Below are positions 54,173 through 64,000 of a DNA stretch of 64,000 bases, piece by piece. Source of the stretch: Echinometra lucunter. Lineage: Eukaryota; Echinodermata; Echinoidea; Camarodonta; Echinometridae. The translations under genes were made by a program, and so were the position numbers. The stretch spans positions 15,405,162-15,469,161 of the forward strand of contig CM057169.1 of assembly GCA_029962745.1 (NCBI GenBank), given 5' to 3'. The notes beneath the pieces were generated by a model. The model saw nothing but the letters and a program-made list of their open reading frames with translations, was not told the DNA's origin and ran no database searches. Each line of letters begins with the position of its first letter. Within the stretch, counting starts at the first letter, position 1.

Positions 54173-56185
54173 CACAGAAGGGCATAACTCTATATTACAA
54201 CATACTCGTATTATAATATACAATTTCATACCCTATGGTCTCTCTGACTCTCTCAACAGACACATTTTTTTTTTTAATAAGTTGTTTGAACAGAGAGGAT
54301 AAAAAATAAATAAAAGAATGTAAATTTAAAGGTATCTTCAGACATTCTCACAAGCAAAAGAAAAAAAAAAACTACAGTCTGTAATTTCACTTTTCAAAGC
54401 AGTAAGAATTGCACACGATTCAAACTATCAAAATGAAGAATTGTAATTCCATTCATTACAGGACAAAAGGTAATGTTACATGCTGAGTTGACTAGTACCG
54501 GTCACATTTCCTGCTCAAAAGTTTAATATCGAAATGGTTATGACGAGTCAAAAACCCCAACAAATATATTTATCAAACACTTAAATGAGTAGAGCAATCC
54601 TATAGAGATTCAAAATGAATTTTAATGTCAGACATTCAAGTACACACCTCAAACATTTCTTGCTCTCATTACTACCTTACAAATTAAAGCACATTTCTTT
54701 AAATTGCAAAAATGAAAATCATGAATAGCACCCAATTTCTTTGTCCTGCAAACAAAATCAATAAAGAAAATGACTGCCATCAAATTTGTGATGACAATAT
54801 TGCTTAAAGCCACTCTATAGTGTCTACAGACTTTGCTAGTTTGGCGGTATTTTTCAGCGACAGGAGATTAATGAAGGTCACATGTGTCAACGCGGAATTC
54901 AAAAGATGCTGAATGGATTCTTATACAGGAGATTCTGATACAGGAATCGTTCTCACAAAAGTTCTAGATCTTCTTCAAAGCTTTTAAGACACATCATAAA
55001 TTATCCTTTGTTTGACCAGACAAAACAAACAGAAATTCTTTTAGAGCCCATTATTGTGCTTGCTCCCCTCCTTGGTGACTGATGTTTGTATAAGTTTTTC
55101 TTTTTTCTTTTTTTTTTTTGACTGGAGATAAATTAAACTTGAGTTGTAAAGAAATGATTCCTTTCATCTTTGCAGCTTGCGTGTACGACAAAGTTTAAAT
55201 GCATCATAATCTTAACTGGTATAGACTTGAGGGAGATTAGATATTGTGATGGGGAAAGCTGTAAATGAATTATTGGTGATATCTATATTTACTCATATTC
55301 TCATGTATCCAAAACGATGAACACACTTCATTATTTTCTCATTTCTAGAGGAATATCCAGCCCAATTATAGGCTTATGAGATGTTAAATATACGGGGTTT
55401 AAACTAATCCAATCAAAATCACAACAATTTGTGTTCAACTTCAAATACTGTTGCCTCTACTTAACTGAGAAGTATTTCAGTTCCATGAATGTCATGTCAT
55501 GTTTTGTGTCACATTTGTTGTGTCAGTCCCACATATACATAAACATGTAACCTTGTTTGCTTTGAGTCACCTGTGCAAAATCAATCCTGCAGTGGTTTGA
55601 CTGCTGAAGACTTGTTAACTTTAATATGACATTCCTCAGCCCATAATTGGTCAGAAAATGACTTTCTAACCATCTTGTCAACTCCATTCTGCAGTTCCAC
55701 TGCATCAATAACCAAGGGCAGAGTCGTTAAAATGGGTCTTCAAAGATTTTAAAGGTACGATCAGATGTTTGCAAGTGCTGGAAGAAGCTACTGAGAATCA
55801 CTATTTATATACAGAGCATCCTGCAAACAAGAAAATTGTGAGTTAAATTTTTATTGCCAACTTACAAGCAACTCACAAGTTGACCATTCCCTCACAAGGA
55901 AACTTATAAATTGCACAAATTTAGTGCTAGGATTAATCTGGAGCACTTGCGAAATTAGTGAAAGTCTTTCTCACATGTGAAAGTTTGCGACTTCGTAGTA
56001 TCCTTTAAAGTCTAAAAAGCAAGCAAACAAGAGGGGGTTCAGCTGCAATTTATGATCAGTAGATCATTCTCTGGAGAGTCAAGTGGGTCATCTAGAAGAT
56101 ATTTCACTCTGTTTATGAACTACATGTATGACCTCACTGAATGCTCACTCCCAACCCCCCCCCCCCCCCCAAAAAAAGCTTTCTG
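54173..56185. other. Unannotated intronic sequence
   Basis: AT-rich; nothing recognised. A C/A run at about 56154-56177 precedes the next MITE. Confidence 0.5.
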
Positions 56186-56585
56186 CTAAAGCCCACTGCA
56201 CACTATACTGCAATCCTATAGTATTTGATATAAACATTCAAACATGGAAAATCATACTGACCAAAGCTCTAAAAAGTCCTATGAATACTAAGCTGAAACT
56301 CTGGGCTACTGCGAGCCTCCGTGTCGTATAACAGTGAAGTCAATGCTGAATCGTAGTGTCATCATAGCAATCTTGCGATCGGCTACGATTTGAAGCCAAT
56401 TTGGCCTTTACTCTGACCTAAAGGCTTGCAGCTAGCCAAAATTTCAATTTCAGTATTTCCATATTTATTCTGAATCGCAAAAAAAAATATTATTTCACTT
56501 GTTTAAACTTTCATATTTAATGCAAAATAAATGCCATTTGTTCCAAAATCTGGTCTCAGTAGGATCACATATTGTGCAGTGGTCT
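56186..56585 (+). mobile_element. Foldback repeat, family H, second member
   Basis: AAGCCCACTGCACACTATAC is mirrored by ATATTGTGCAGTGGTCTTAA at the right. The interior CTGAATCGTAGTG, CAATCTTGCG and TCCTATGAATAC blocks match 13739-14042. Confidence 0.68.
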
Positions 56586-59500
56586 TAAAACACAAAAGGG
56601 CACTAACTCAGCATAAGATGATACATGTAGGGGTTAAGTAAATGCTTATTTTTCTCTCAGTACACAACACATTCAAAGTTCCAGTTTTTATTCCATTCTA
56701 CCAAAAAGTACAAGCTGAGGCCAAAGTAAGGGTAAAAGTTGACCAAATATGCAAGTGGCACAGTATGAGTCACTTAATGAATATGTACTTGTATGCAAAC
56801 TAAGTGGCGATCGTAGGACATCGTGTTGATATCATGTACAGTATACACCAAGACCAAGTCCCATCTTCTTGTACCATTAAGTAAGTAGGTAGGTAGGTAG
56901 GTATTGGAATCGTTGGCATTCATTCAATAAAATAAATGACTTTAACTTTTATTAATTTGTATGAAGAAAATAAGTGTGTTTTTACATATATTATTTTAAA
57001 TTTTGTTCAGACGGAAAAGAGATATCAGATCCACTGGTCCATAGCAAATGATTAAAAAAAACCACTTTCTTGCTAGACGGGCGCAGTGCATTGCATAGTC
57101 TTCTCAGGTACATGTATGATCCTAGGTATGAAGTCCGTGATATTTAATATACAGCGACAACATGACAATAATACACCCACCCACTGAGAAATCAATACAA
57201 ACTGTCTGTCGAGCAACCCAATTCCACTTGTGACCTTAATGATTAAATGAATAATTTCTGAAGGAAAAGAAAATTTTAGCCAGCCTATCAAGTTGATTAT
57301 ATCCTCTGTTGAGAACAACAAGGGTATTAATTCCATAAATGTACAGGAGTTAGTGCCTTTCTAGCATTCAGCAGATATAAGAAAGAACCTGCATAGAGAC
57401 ATCTCATAATTTAATCCAATGCCTTTCAGTTGGCTGATGATGGGATCGATGATTTTTGCCACAATGAGTACTTCACTGTTTTGTACCGGAAATTAGTCAT
57501 GAGAAGTTTGATTCAGCTCTCTCTTCCATTCCAGGAATTATAAATTACACTTGACTTTTTTAGAATTGACCTTTTTAGAAATGACCAAGCATAATGATAC
57601 ATATAATGCATACAAAATAAAACAACTATTTCTTGTTTTGTTTCCTGATACAACATGGAAATGCTGCATGCTATATTTGGGTTACCCTTCACTGACCAGA
57701 CTCTCCTGAGAAAAATGTCTTATCCTTTTCACCATGAAAATGGATGTTCAATGTATATTTTCATGCTCTTGTTAAACACACATTACTAGCTCTGCTTGGC
57801 TGACATTTCTCCATTTATGGATCAATTGGGTATACACGCGAAACAAGACCGAAACAAAGACCATGGTGATGGATTCCCTTTTGAGAGTCCAACATCACAT
57901 TCTTGTTGCCCCTGGCAACGCAAACATCTCCATGATGCTGATACCCCGATTCGCCCTCATCCTCCAGAATGTGTTACAGCGGACACACACCCCCAGCTCC
58001 AAGCTTCTATTATGCAGACTATCGATGTTTAGACGGTGACGAGTGATGTTATTGGAGGAAAGAATCAAGCTGCGGATGACAGTAGAATGAAAACTGTCAG
58101 GATCTAATGATACTTTCAACTTGGATGGCACTGTATGTAATCTGAGTCCATCCCTCTTAAGAATTCATGATTTTGGGAAATTGCATGTGATTAATTACTA
58201 TGCTGTGGGCTACCGTCCATATGACAAGTGCGTCTGGAATCATGTCTCCAAACTGGTCAGAAAGGGGGCTTTTGATTTTATGATTTTAGATTGAAAAAGG
58301 AGAGAAAGGGACAGCAAGTGATGGCTTGAAGAGAAGGAACAACAGAGGAACAATGTAACCATACATGTGACCATATGGACAGTTGAAAAGAATAAGGTTA
58401 AGGAATCATTGCGAATGAAATTGTGTCCAGGGGCATCAATTTGTTTTATTGGGGGGGGGGGGGGGACATACATGTACGCACACACACACACAAAACAAGA
58501 AAAGGTCCTCAGCTTAATATTTGGGGGATACACACCCTATTGTGTCCTCCACCCAGAAAAAATATTGGGGGGGGGGGCACGTATTCCCTTGTCTTCCCCC
58601 TGATTGACTCCCCTGAATTGTGTCTGGAAGAAGTGACAACCTGTATATTTGCTTTGGTGTGATGCAATATCAGCTCCACCATACTCATGCTAAGAACCGT
58701 ATCAACACCCTTGCAACATCAATACAGGTCGAGACATGAATTTCTCAAGTATCGTGAGAAAACTCACAGAAAGAACTCCTCAGTTCAAGTTTCAAATAAA
58801 TTTTGATGTTACCTACATGTACGTGCTTGGCAATAATCCTCAATGAACAAGTTCCTCTGATAGGTCTCATGAGCAGTAAGTCTCATGTTTGCTTGTACAG
58901 GTACATAGGTGACTCCTTACAGCAGGCATAAAAAAAAAATTCTTAAAAAAATATTAGCTGAGAGGGTAAAATGGGGTTAAGATGAACAAGGTTATATAGT
59001 CTTGAGAAACAGAGGTCAGGTTTTGGCACCTGTTCCGACCCAACTCACACCTGGGATAGGTGCTGACAGGGAAATCTACCCGACTGACTATGAGTGTATT
59101 CAACAACAAAGGAATTCCTCAGTGTGCATACAAAGGGGGCAGCCCACAGAGCAGACAGGAGAAAAAGCAGTATGGTGTTGGGTACTGTTTGCATTGCACC
59201 ATTAACCAATCTCTTTCTCTCCACTTACGAATGTGAACCAAATTCTCTTCCGTCAGCCATTTGCATTATTACGCTTCTTGAGCATGCTTAAGCTCATGTG
59301 TGAAGTAGAGTTTTTTTCATCACGTTTTGCTCCTTTTTTTTGGGGGGGGGGGGGGGTCACTTGGCGGAGTCATATGTTATCATAACAAACACCCCCACAG
59401 GGGCTGGTTTCACTAGCAGCTGGAGCGCCATTCTAATGGCTCCTACCTGGACTCCAACCATCAAAGGCTTCCATAGTCGGGTTCACAAAACTGCAATCAC

Positions 59501-60150
59501 TTTAAGAAAACCCAGTACAATTTATACACCTTCAAGATAGTACATATAGTTCTTACTACTGGTAATAGAAGGACCTTCATTAATTTATTGAAAGTGCTAC
59601 TGGGATTGGCCTACATGCACCTTCCTATGGGTAGGTACAATATCTTCCAGAAGAACAGCGAAATAATGGACGAGTGTAAAACCTAGAACGACTGAATGCA
59701 AAAAAAAAAATACCAGTATATTGTATGCAGGCCAGAATCTCATAATTTTATGCTGCAGCATAACAGAATCAAAACACTTAACTGTACATTCGGGGAAATA
59801 TATACCAAACTTGTTTTCCACAAAGAACAGCCATAATTAACAATCTGTGAGAAGCTTTTTATTAATAGTTGTGTTTGTTGTTTTATGTTTATTTGGGGGT
59901 GGGTTTTTTTTGGGGGGATGAACAAACTGGTCCACAGTAATGTCAGTTTATTCCACCAAGGGTTACATACAGATTACTCAACTACTTTCCATTTTCCAAC
60001 AAGTTTTAGTGGTAGTTTGACTGATGTGAGAATTTCTATAGCCATTCTCCCACAGAAAACATTGACCCATACAACAGCAATGTGAAAAGGAAAGGTAGTT
60101 TCCCTTTGCGGTTGCAACATTTCAGTGATTGTGAAATTTACAATTCAACA
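56586..60150. other. Unannotated intronic sequence with simple repeats
   Basis: A TAGG run at 56883-56903, G runs at 58450-58464, 58566-58577 and 59341-59356, and a CA run at 58479-58493. No gene or clear element recognised. Confidence 0.55.
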
Positions 60151-60154
60151 TTAA

Positions 60155-60522
60155 AGAGAAGCTTGAGTTCAGGGAAACATAAAAAATAATTTTTCTCTTT
60201 TTTCATTCTTTTCTCATTCGTTACGAACAATACCAAGACAAAAAAGGTTCCTTAGAAGTGACTGCTCTTAAAGTTCCCCTATATTTTAAATATGACAAGA
60301 AATAACTCAAGTAAGGGATGCTTATTCTTGCCAGATTTACTTCCTTCTGTGTGCAGAACAAGAGCTTATGGGGGGGGGGGGAGTGGGTACATTTCGTATC
60401 AACTCAGTAATCCCCAAATTTCACACCAGACACCTATGCTTATGTACAACATAACCTTCAAAATTGCTTTGAAACAGTTTCTTTTGAATTGTAATCAAAG
60501 GACAAGAATTCCATTTTATCTT
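60155..60522 (+). mobile_element. TTAA-flanked MITE, family D, copy 3
   Basis: TTAA at 60151-60154 and 60523-60526. Starts AGAGAAGCTTGAGTTCAGGG and ends AAGAATTCCATTTTATCT. Interrupted by a G run near 60371. Confidence 0.78.
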
Positions 60523-60526
60523 TTAA

Positions 60527-60879
60527 GTTTTTCTGCCATTCAAATGCTGTGCTGTCAAGCTGAGATCTTCTTGAGCACCACTTCTTAATCTCAATGTCAA
60601 TTACACTATGACTCATTCCGTGTATACTCAGATGCCAGCAAAAAGTTGAGTAGAATGAAGAACTGCTTAGAGTTAAACCATGCAACAAAACTGGGTGTCT
60701 GGTATTTCATGATGATCCACACTAACTTCGCTTCACTGGGGGGAGGAGGGGGGGGGGGGGACTGGTATGTTATTTTGAGGTCTACACTGACCGACTCCCT
60801 GTTCTGATTGTTCTGATGTCTGTCAGAACTGACACTCCTCAAGCTCAACTATTAAATATTATACTATTGTGACCACTAA
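60527..60879. other. Unannotated intronic sequence
   Basis: G-rich run near 60738-60760; otherwise nothing recognised. Confidence 0.5.
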
Positions 60880-61040
60880 AGCACTCTGCATTTCAAGGAA
60901 ATTCTTCCTACAGGGTACCCACTTACTACACCTGGGTCGAGAGCAGCAACTGTAGATATTGGTGTTACAGCGGGACTCAAACTGCCAACCCCATGATCCA
61001 TATAGTCCGGCGACGTATCCACCAGACCATGACACCTCTA
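60880..61040 (-). mobile_element. tRNA-derived SINE with conserved 3' module
   Basis: On the minus strand the head is AGAGGTGTCATGGTCTGGTG with A box TGGTCTGGTGG (61019-61029) and B box AGTTTGAGTCCC (around 60972-60983), followed by GCTGTAACACC. This is recognisably tRNA-shaped. The 3' half contains GACCCAGGTGTAGTAAGTGG then GTACCC and the tail TTCCTTGAAATGCAGAGTGC. Module and tail recur at 52965-53050 and, module only, at 15688-15718. Confidence 0.82.
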
Positions 61041-61071
61041 CAATGGTCCAGAACAAATTTTGGGAGTCCAT

Positions 61072-61858
61072 GTATACCTAGCCTTTGGGCAAGGCCTCGC
61101 GCGCTGCCAAGCAGGGTTTGAAAAATAGACTAAACAGTGTGCATTTATGGCAGTGATCAGTGGACCGAGCCGCGTCAGCGGCGAGGCCTTTGCTAACTTG
61201 CGGAGTCATGCATTATGCATGAGGGTCTTACATATACAGCAGCTAGCGACGATCGTGACCAATCGTAACTGTTTTAACCGCGGTGTGTTATATGGATTCG
61301 TTCATTAATTTACGGGGGGATAGATACTCAAATGTACTAAATAATGAATAACATTTAGTTCAATTTTCAATAAAACAGATAGATTTATTAACGAAAGTAA
61401 AGAATTTGATGACTAGCTGTATTCACTATTTTGCTAAATAAGTATATCTATCGTAAAATTTTGCTCTCTCCTTTTTCATTTCAACCTACGCATAGTGGTT
61501 CGTGCGATCAGCTGGTCGATTGTTATTGTACAACACGTCGAACGTTAGGCACATGTGAATAATACATATTCATAAATTCTCTCGAATTGTCTACTCTGAT
61601 TGCTGCATCGGATTCGAATGGGCGGTTTGGGCGGCTTTCTCGGTAGCTACTTTGCATCTAATTATCTACCGATTCGGTAGCGGAAATATAATACAGAACA
61701 AAAGAAATAAACTACAACAACCACTCAGGTTAGTAAAGGCCTTGGTGCTGACGAACCTCCGGCCACGGATCACAGTTGTCGTGCGGTTAGTCTATGTATT
61801 CAGGCGCGTTTAGGGAAATAACAGCACCAAGTGCCTTGGCTAAAGGCTAATGTATACC
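61072..61858. mobile_element. GC-rich inverted-repeat element of about 790 bp
   Basis: GTATACCTAGCCTTTGGGCA then AGGC at the left is mirrored by GCCTTGGCTAAAGGCTAATG then TATAC at the right. The interior is richer in CG (CCGAGCCGCGTCAGCGGCGA, CCTCCGGCCACGGATCACAG) than the flanks. No ORF of note. Superfamily not assigned. Confidence 0.7.
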
Positions 61859-63069
61859 AGACCCACTTTGAGAATCAAGCCCTGCATTTGTGAAATCGGG
61901 TCTTGTCCTTGTATAAATCCCTTTTTGGTTGCCAATTCATCACCGGTCTCATCAGAATTGTGCTGATTGAGGTTTGTCTTAAAGGTTTGTCCTCCCTTTC
62001 TTTCTTTCTTCTGTCTTTTTAAATCTATCAAGCCTTCTGATATCTTCATGCACTTTGACAATAACATCATTTGCAAACAAACAGAAGGGTGTGAACCTCA
62101 ATCCCTTGAAATAGAATTAAGGACCTTCTAGCACACAGCAGATGCTATTAAAGAACTAAAGGATATGTAGTTTTGATCGGGGCCCGCCAAAACTATTTAT
62201 CATATTTCTTTGTTTTCATCTGGTCATTAGCAAGACAGAAGCAAAATTAAGATGCTGTAAAGTTTTTTTCCTCAAGTTAAGTATTTAACAAATGAAAGGC
62301 AAAAAAATATTTTTGATCTTGGGTGATCAAGGCGGACAATGTGTGACTATTTTTTAACAAGTCTCATGAAAATTTTCTATCTCCTACCAAAACTGTACAT
62401 GAGCTTTAAGGCCCTTCTAGCATTAAGCAAATGATGTCAAGAACCTCAAGTAACTTCTGATCACAAGCTCAGATCTCCAAAATATGAAATGAATTCAATA
62501 ATCATGGTACATCACCATACAGCCTACCATTAGGTAATCTTATACCATGGCTTGGAGGCAAATTTCAGTATATCTTTGAACATCAGATGCAACAACAGAT
62601 CAGGAAATATTCTGAAGGGAAAGTGAACGCTTGAAGGTAAGGTAGAAGTGAAATCTATCCGATGACCTACATGTCAGACATGATGCTACTCTTCAGTCCC
62701 ATATGGATTGTTTTGATGACATTTATTGGACGATCATTTTCCTGCTACCAACAACAAGTTCCAGCCTTTACCAACCCAAACTTATCATTTCCCTGCAATC
62801 TCCGCAATCTCCGCAATCTCTGCAAAGTTGACATCACAAACTTGTCCAGTTGCTTATGAGCTACCCCCTTCCTTTACAATTCTAAACAAGCCTTTCACCC
62901 TTGCATATGTTGACGCTGTATTATGATATGGGGGAAAATGCAAATTTAGATTAGGATTTGGAACAACATTTACATACTTGAATATAGTCTGCAACTCCAG
63001 CCTCTATGGTCTGTAAAGTCTGTTTAACAATTCAACAGCCAAGGAACAAAAAATGACAACTGTTCAGAA
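61859..63069. other. Unannotated intronic sequence
   Basis: A diverged pair of phrases, CCAAAACTGTACA-AGCT followed by CTAGCA--CAG/AAGCA-ATG, links 62380-62440 with 28738-28765 and 57357-57380, suggesting an old repeat. CTGCAATCTCCGCAATCTCC minirepeat at 62793-62822. No gene. Confidence 0.5.
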
Positions 63070-63228
63070 GTTTTTGAATAATCTGTTGTAATGTTTCATT
63101 ATTTTACCTTATCCTGTTATTTTTTAATTGATCCATATTTATTGTTATTCTGTCATGATTGTTGTACTCTGTTTTACATTTTATTGGAATTGAATAAATA
63201 TTGAAGTGAATTGAATTGAAAGACATTT
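63070..63228 (+). mobile_element. Probable LINE 3' end
   Basis: T-rich 3'-UTR-like sequence ending TTGGAATTGAATAAATATTG then AAGTGAATTGAATTGAA. The (GAATT)n terminus is like that of the LINE fragment at 24053-24530. No coding part is visible. Confidence 0.5.
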
Positions 63229-64000
63229 CAAAAAATAAATCTCTTAACTGTATGCTGGACATTTGGCACATGTTACTAACTTGACATTCCTACATTTTTG
63301 ACAAACTTTGCAAATAATTTTTGAAAGTTGATCTGAATATAACAGGAGTCCCCCCCCCCCCCCCCCCCCCCCCGATTCCCCCAATTCATAATTTTAACAA
63401 AAAAAACATGTGCATACAGAAAACAAATATTACAGTGCAGACCTATGTGAAAAGTTAAAATTGAACAATACTGAACATAAACACAAATACATCTATCTCT
63501 TTTGTGATTAATTATTTTTCCAAATTGAGGCCCATGTCTGCATGACAAAGACTAGAAAAATTATATTTTCTCCACTGCCTATTCTTCTCAAAGAGATCTC
63601 TTTCCCAGCAAGGGTCATACATGTAGCCTTATAGAATGTTGTAATTCCACAAACCCTTCTGTGCAAGGTCCCCCATGGCTGTTCTAAACAGAGAGAAAAA
63701 AAAGCTGGACCAAGGTGTAAAGAGGAAAAAATGACAATACCCTCACTTTTTGACCTCCAAAAAGTAAATTCAACTGAGAATTCGAGTGCTTGCATAGGAA
63801 GTGGTGTGTGCCAAATATCGCACATTGGTGTCGCAAGACGGCGGCGGGGAGGTATTTGGGTATTATTATTCTTCTTGGGGGACAAACGTTGAGATACTTA
63901 TTCAATTTGGATGATGGGTGGATGATAAATGATTGGTTTTTAATTCAATGAATGTCTGAGGATGATTAAGAATAGGTTACAAAGTGTGTGGGTTGTTGTG
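63229..64000. other. Unannotated intronic sequence with a 24-C run
   Basis: C run at 63350-63373. No gene or element recognised. Confidence 0.5.

Larger units (their letters stand above)
53343..64000 (-). other. Glypican intron upstream of exon 2, incomplete in the window
   Basis: Ends at acceptor CTGCTGCAG next to exon 2. I looked for a signal-peptide exon with a Cys-x-x-Val motif ending in a phase-1 donor and saw none up to 64000, so the first exon and promoter are probably outside the window. A short first exon could have been missed. Confidence 0.65.

Noticed and set aside
60961..61040. A functional tRNA gene on the minus strand
   Set aside because: Good tRNA shape, but it continues into the SINE 3' module shared with two other loci.
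53343..64000. First exon of glypican
   Set aside because: No minus-strand frame with a signal peptide, a Cys-x-x-Val motif and a phase-1 donor was found.
1..64000. A new multi-gene system (defence, biosynthetic or symbiosis cluster)
   Set aside because: Apart from four glypican exons and one LINE remnant, no frame shows protein-like sequence; the window is intron and repeats.

Overview
The window is eukaryotic and almost entirely intronic. It is AT-rich, crowded with short repeats, foldback elements, microsatellites and long G or C runs, and has no compact run of ORFs. The only protein-coding gene I can support is part of a glypican, a GPI-anchored heparan-sulfate proteoglycan core protein, on the minus strand. 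The repeat content (TTAA-flanked MITEs, ACGG-microsatellite tandem elements, tRNA-derived SINEs, a CR1/L2-like LINE tail, ATGTACAT-rich spacer) looks like a marine deuterostome, most likely a sea urchin. The species call is inference.

Glypican: four internal exons are recognisable on the minus strand at 53184-53342, 17074-17231, 16405-16644 and 14055-14220. Their splice phases fit together exactly (phase 1, 0, 0) and give 240 uninterrupted codons of the Cys-rich N-terminal domain. They resemble the GPC1/2/4/6 (Dally-like) class more than GPC3/5. The first exon (signal peptide) and the later exons (end of the Cys-rich domain, protease site, glycosaminoglycan sites, GPI signal) are not seen and should lie to the right and left of the window. 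One intron of about 36 kb separates the first two visible exons and makes up most of the window.

Layout: 1-14054 is downstream intron with a pyrimidine tract, a GAT array, a tandem-repeat element (1848-3205) interrupted by a TTAA MITE, and many foldback repeats. 14055-17231 holds three exons, two short introns, two TTAA MITEs and a SINE relic. 17232-53183 is the giant intron, with MITEs, a 5'-truncated LINE, SINEs, a hAT-type element with an 8-bp target duplication (36893-38201), and a 2.2-kb inverted-repeat-bounded element (42828-45030) carrying eleven units, ten of them spaced at exactly 157 bp. 53343-64000 is upstream intron with an inverted array of GTCTAAT/ATTAGAC units, further MITEs, a clear tRNA-derived SINE and a GC-rich inverted-repeat element.

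The most interesting signals are: (1) a family of elements with terminal inverted repeats, a core array of about 150-157 bp units, an ACGG-type microsatellite and a terminal hairpin, whose units each contain a DR1-like nuclear-receptor motif; (2) at least seven non-autonomous families flanked by TTAA, most starting TTAAAG; (3) a MITE end a few bases inside an intron, next to a glypican splice donor. I found no new enzymatic or defence system.
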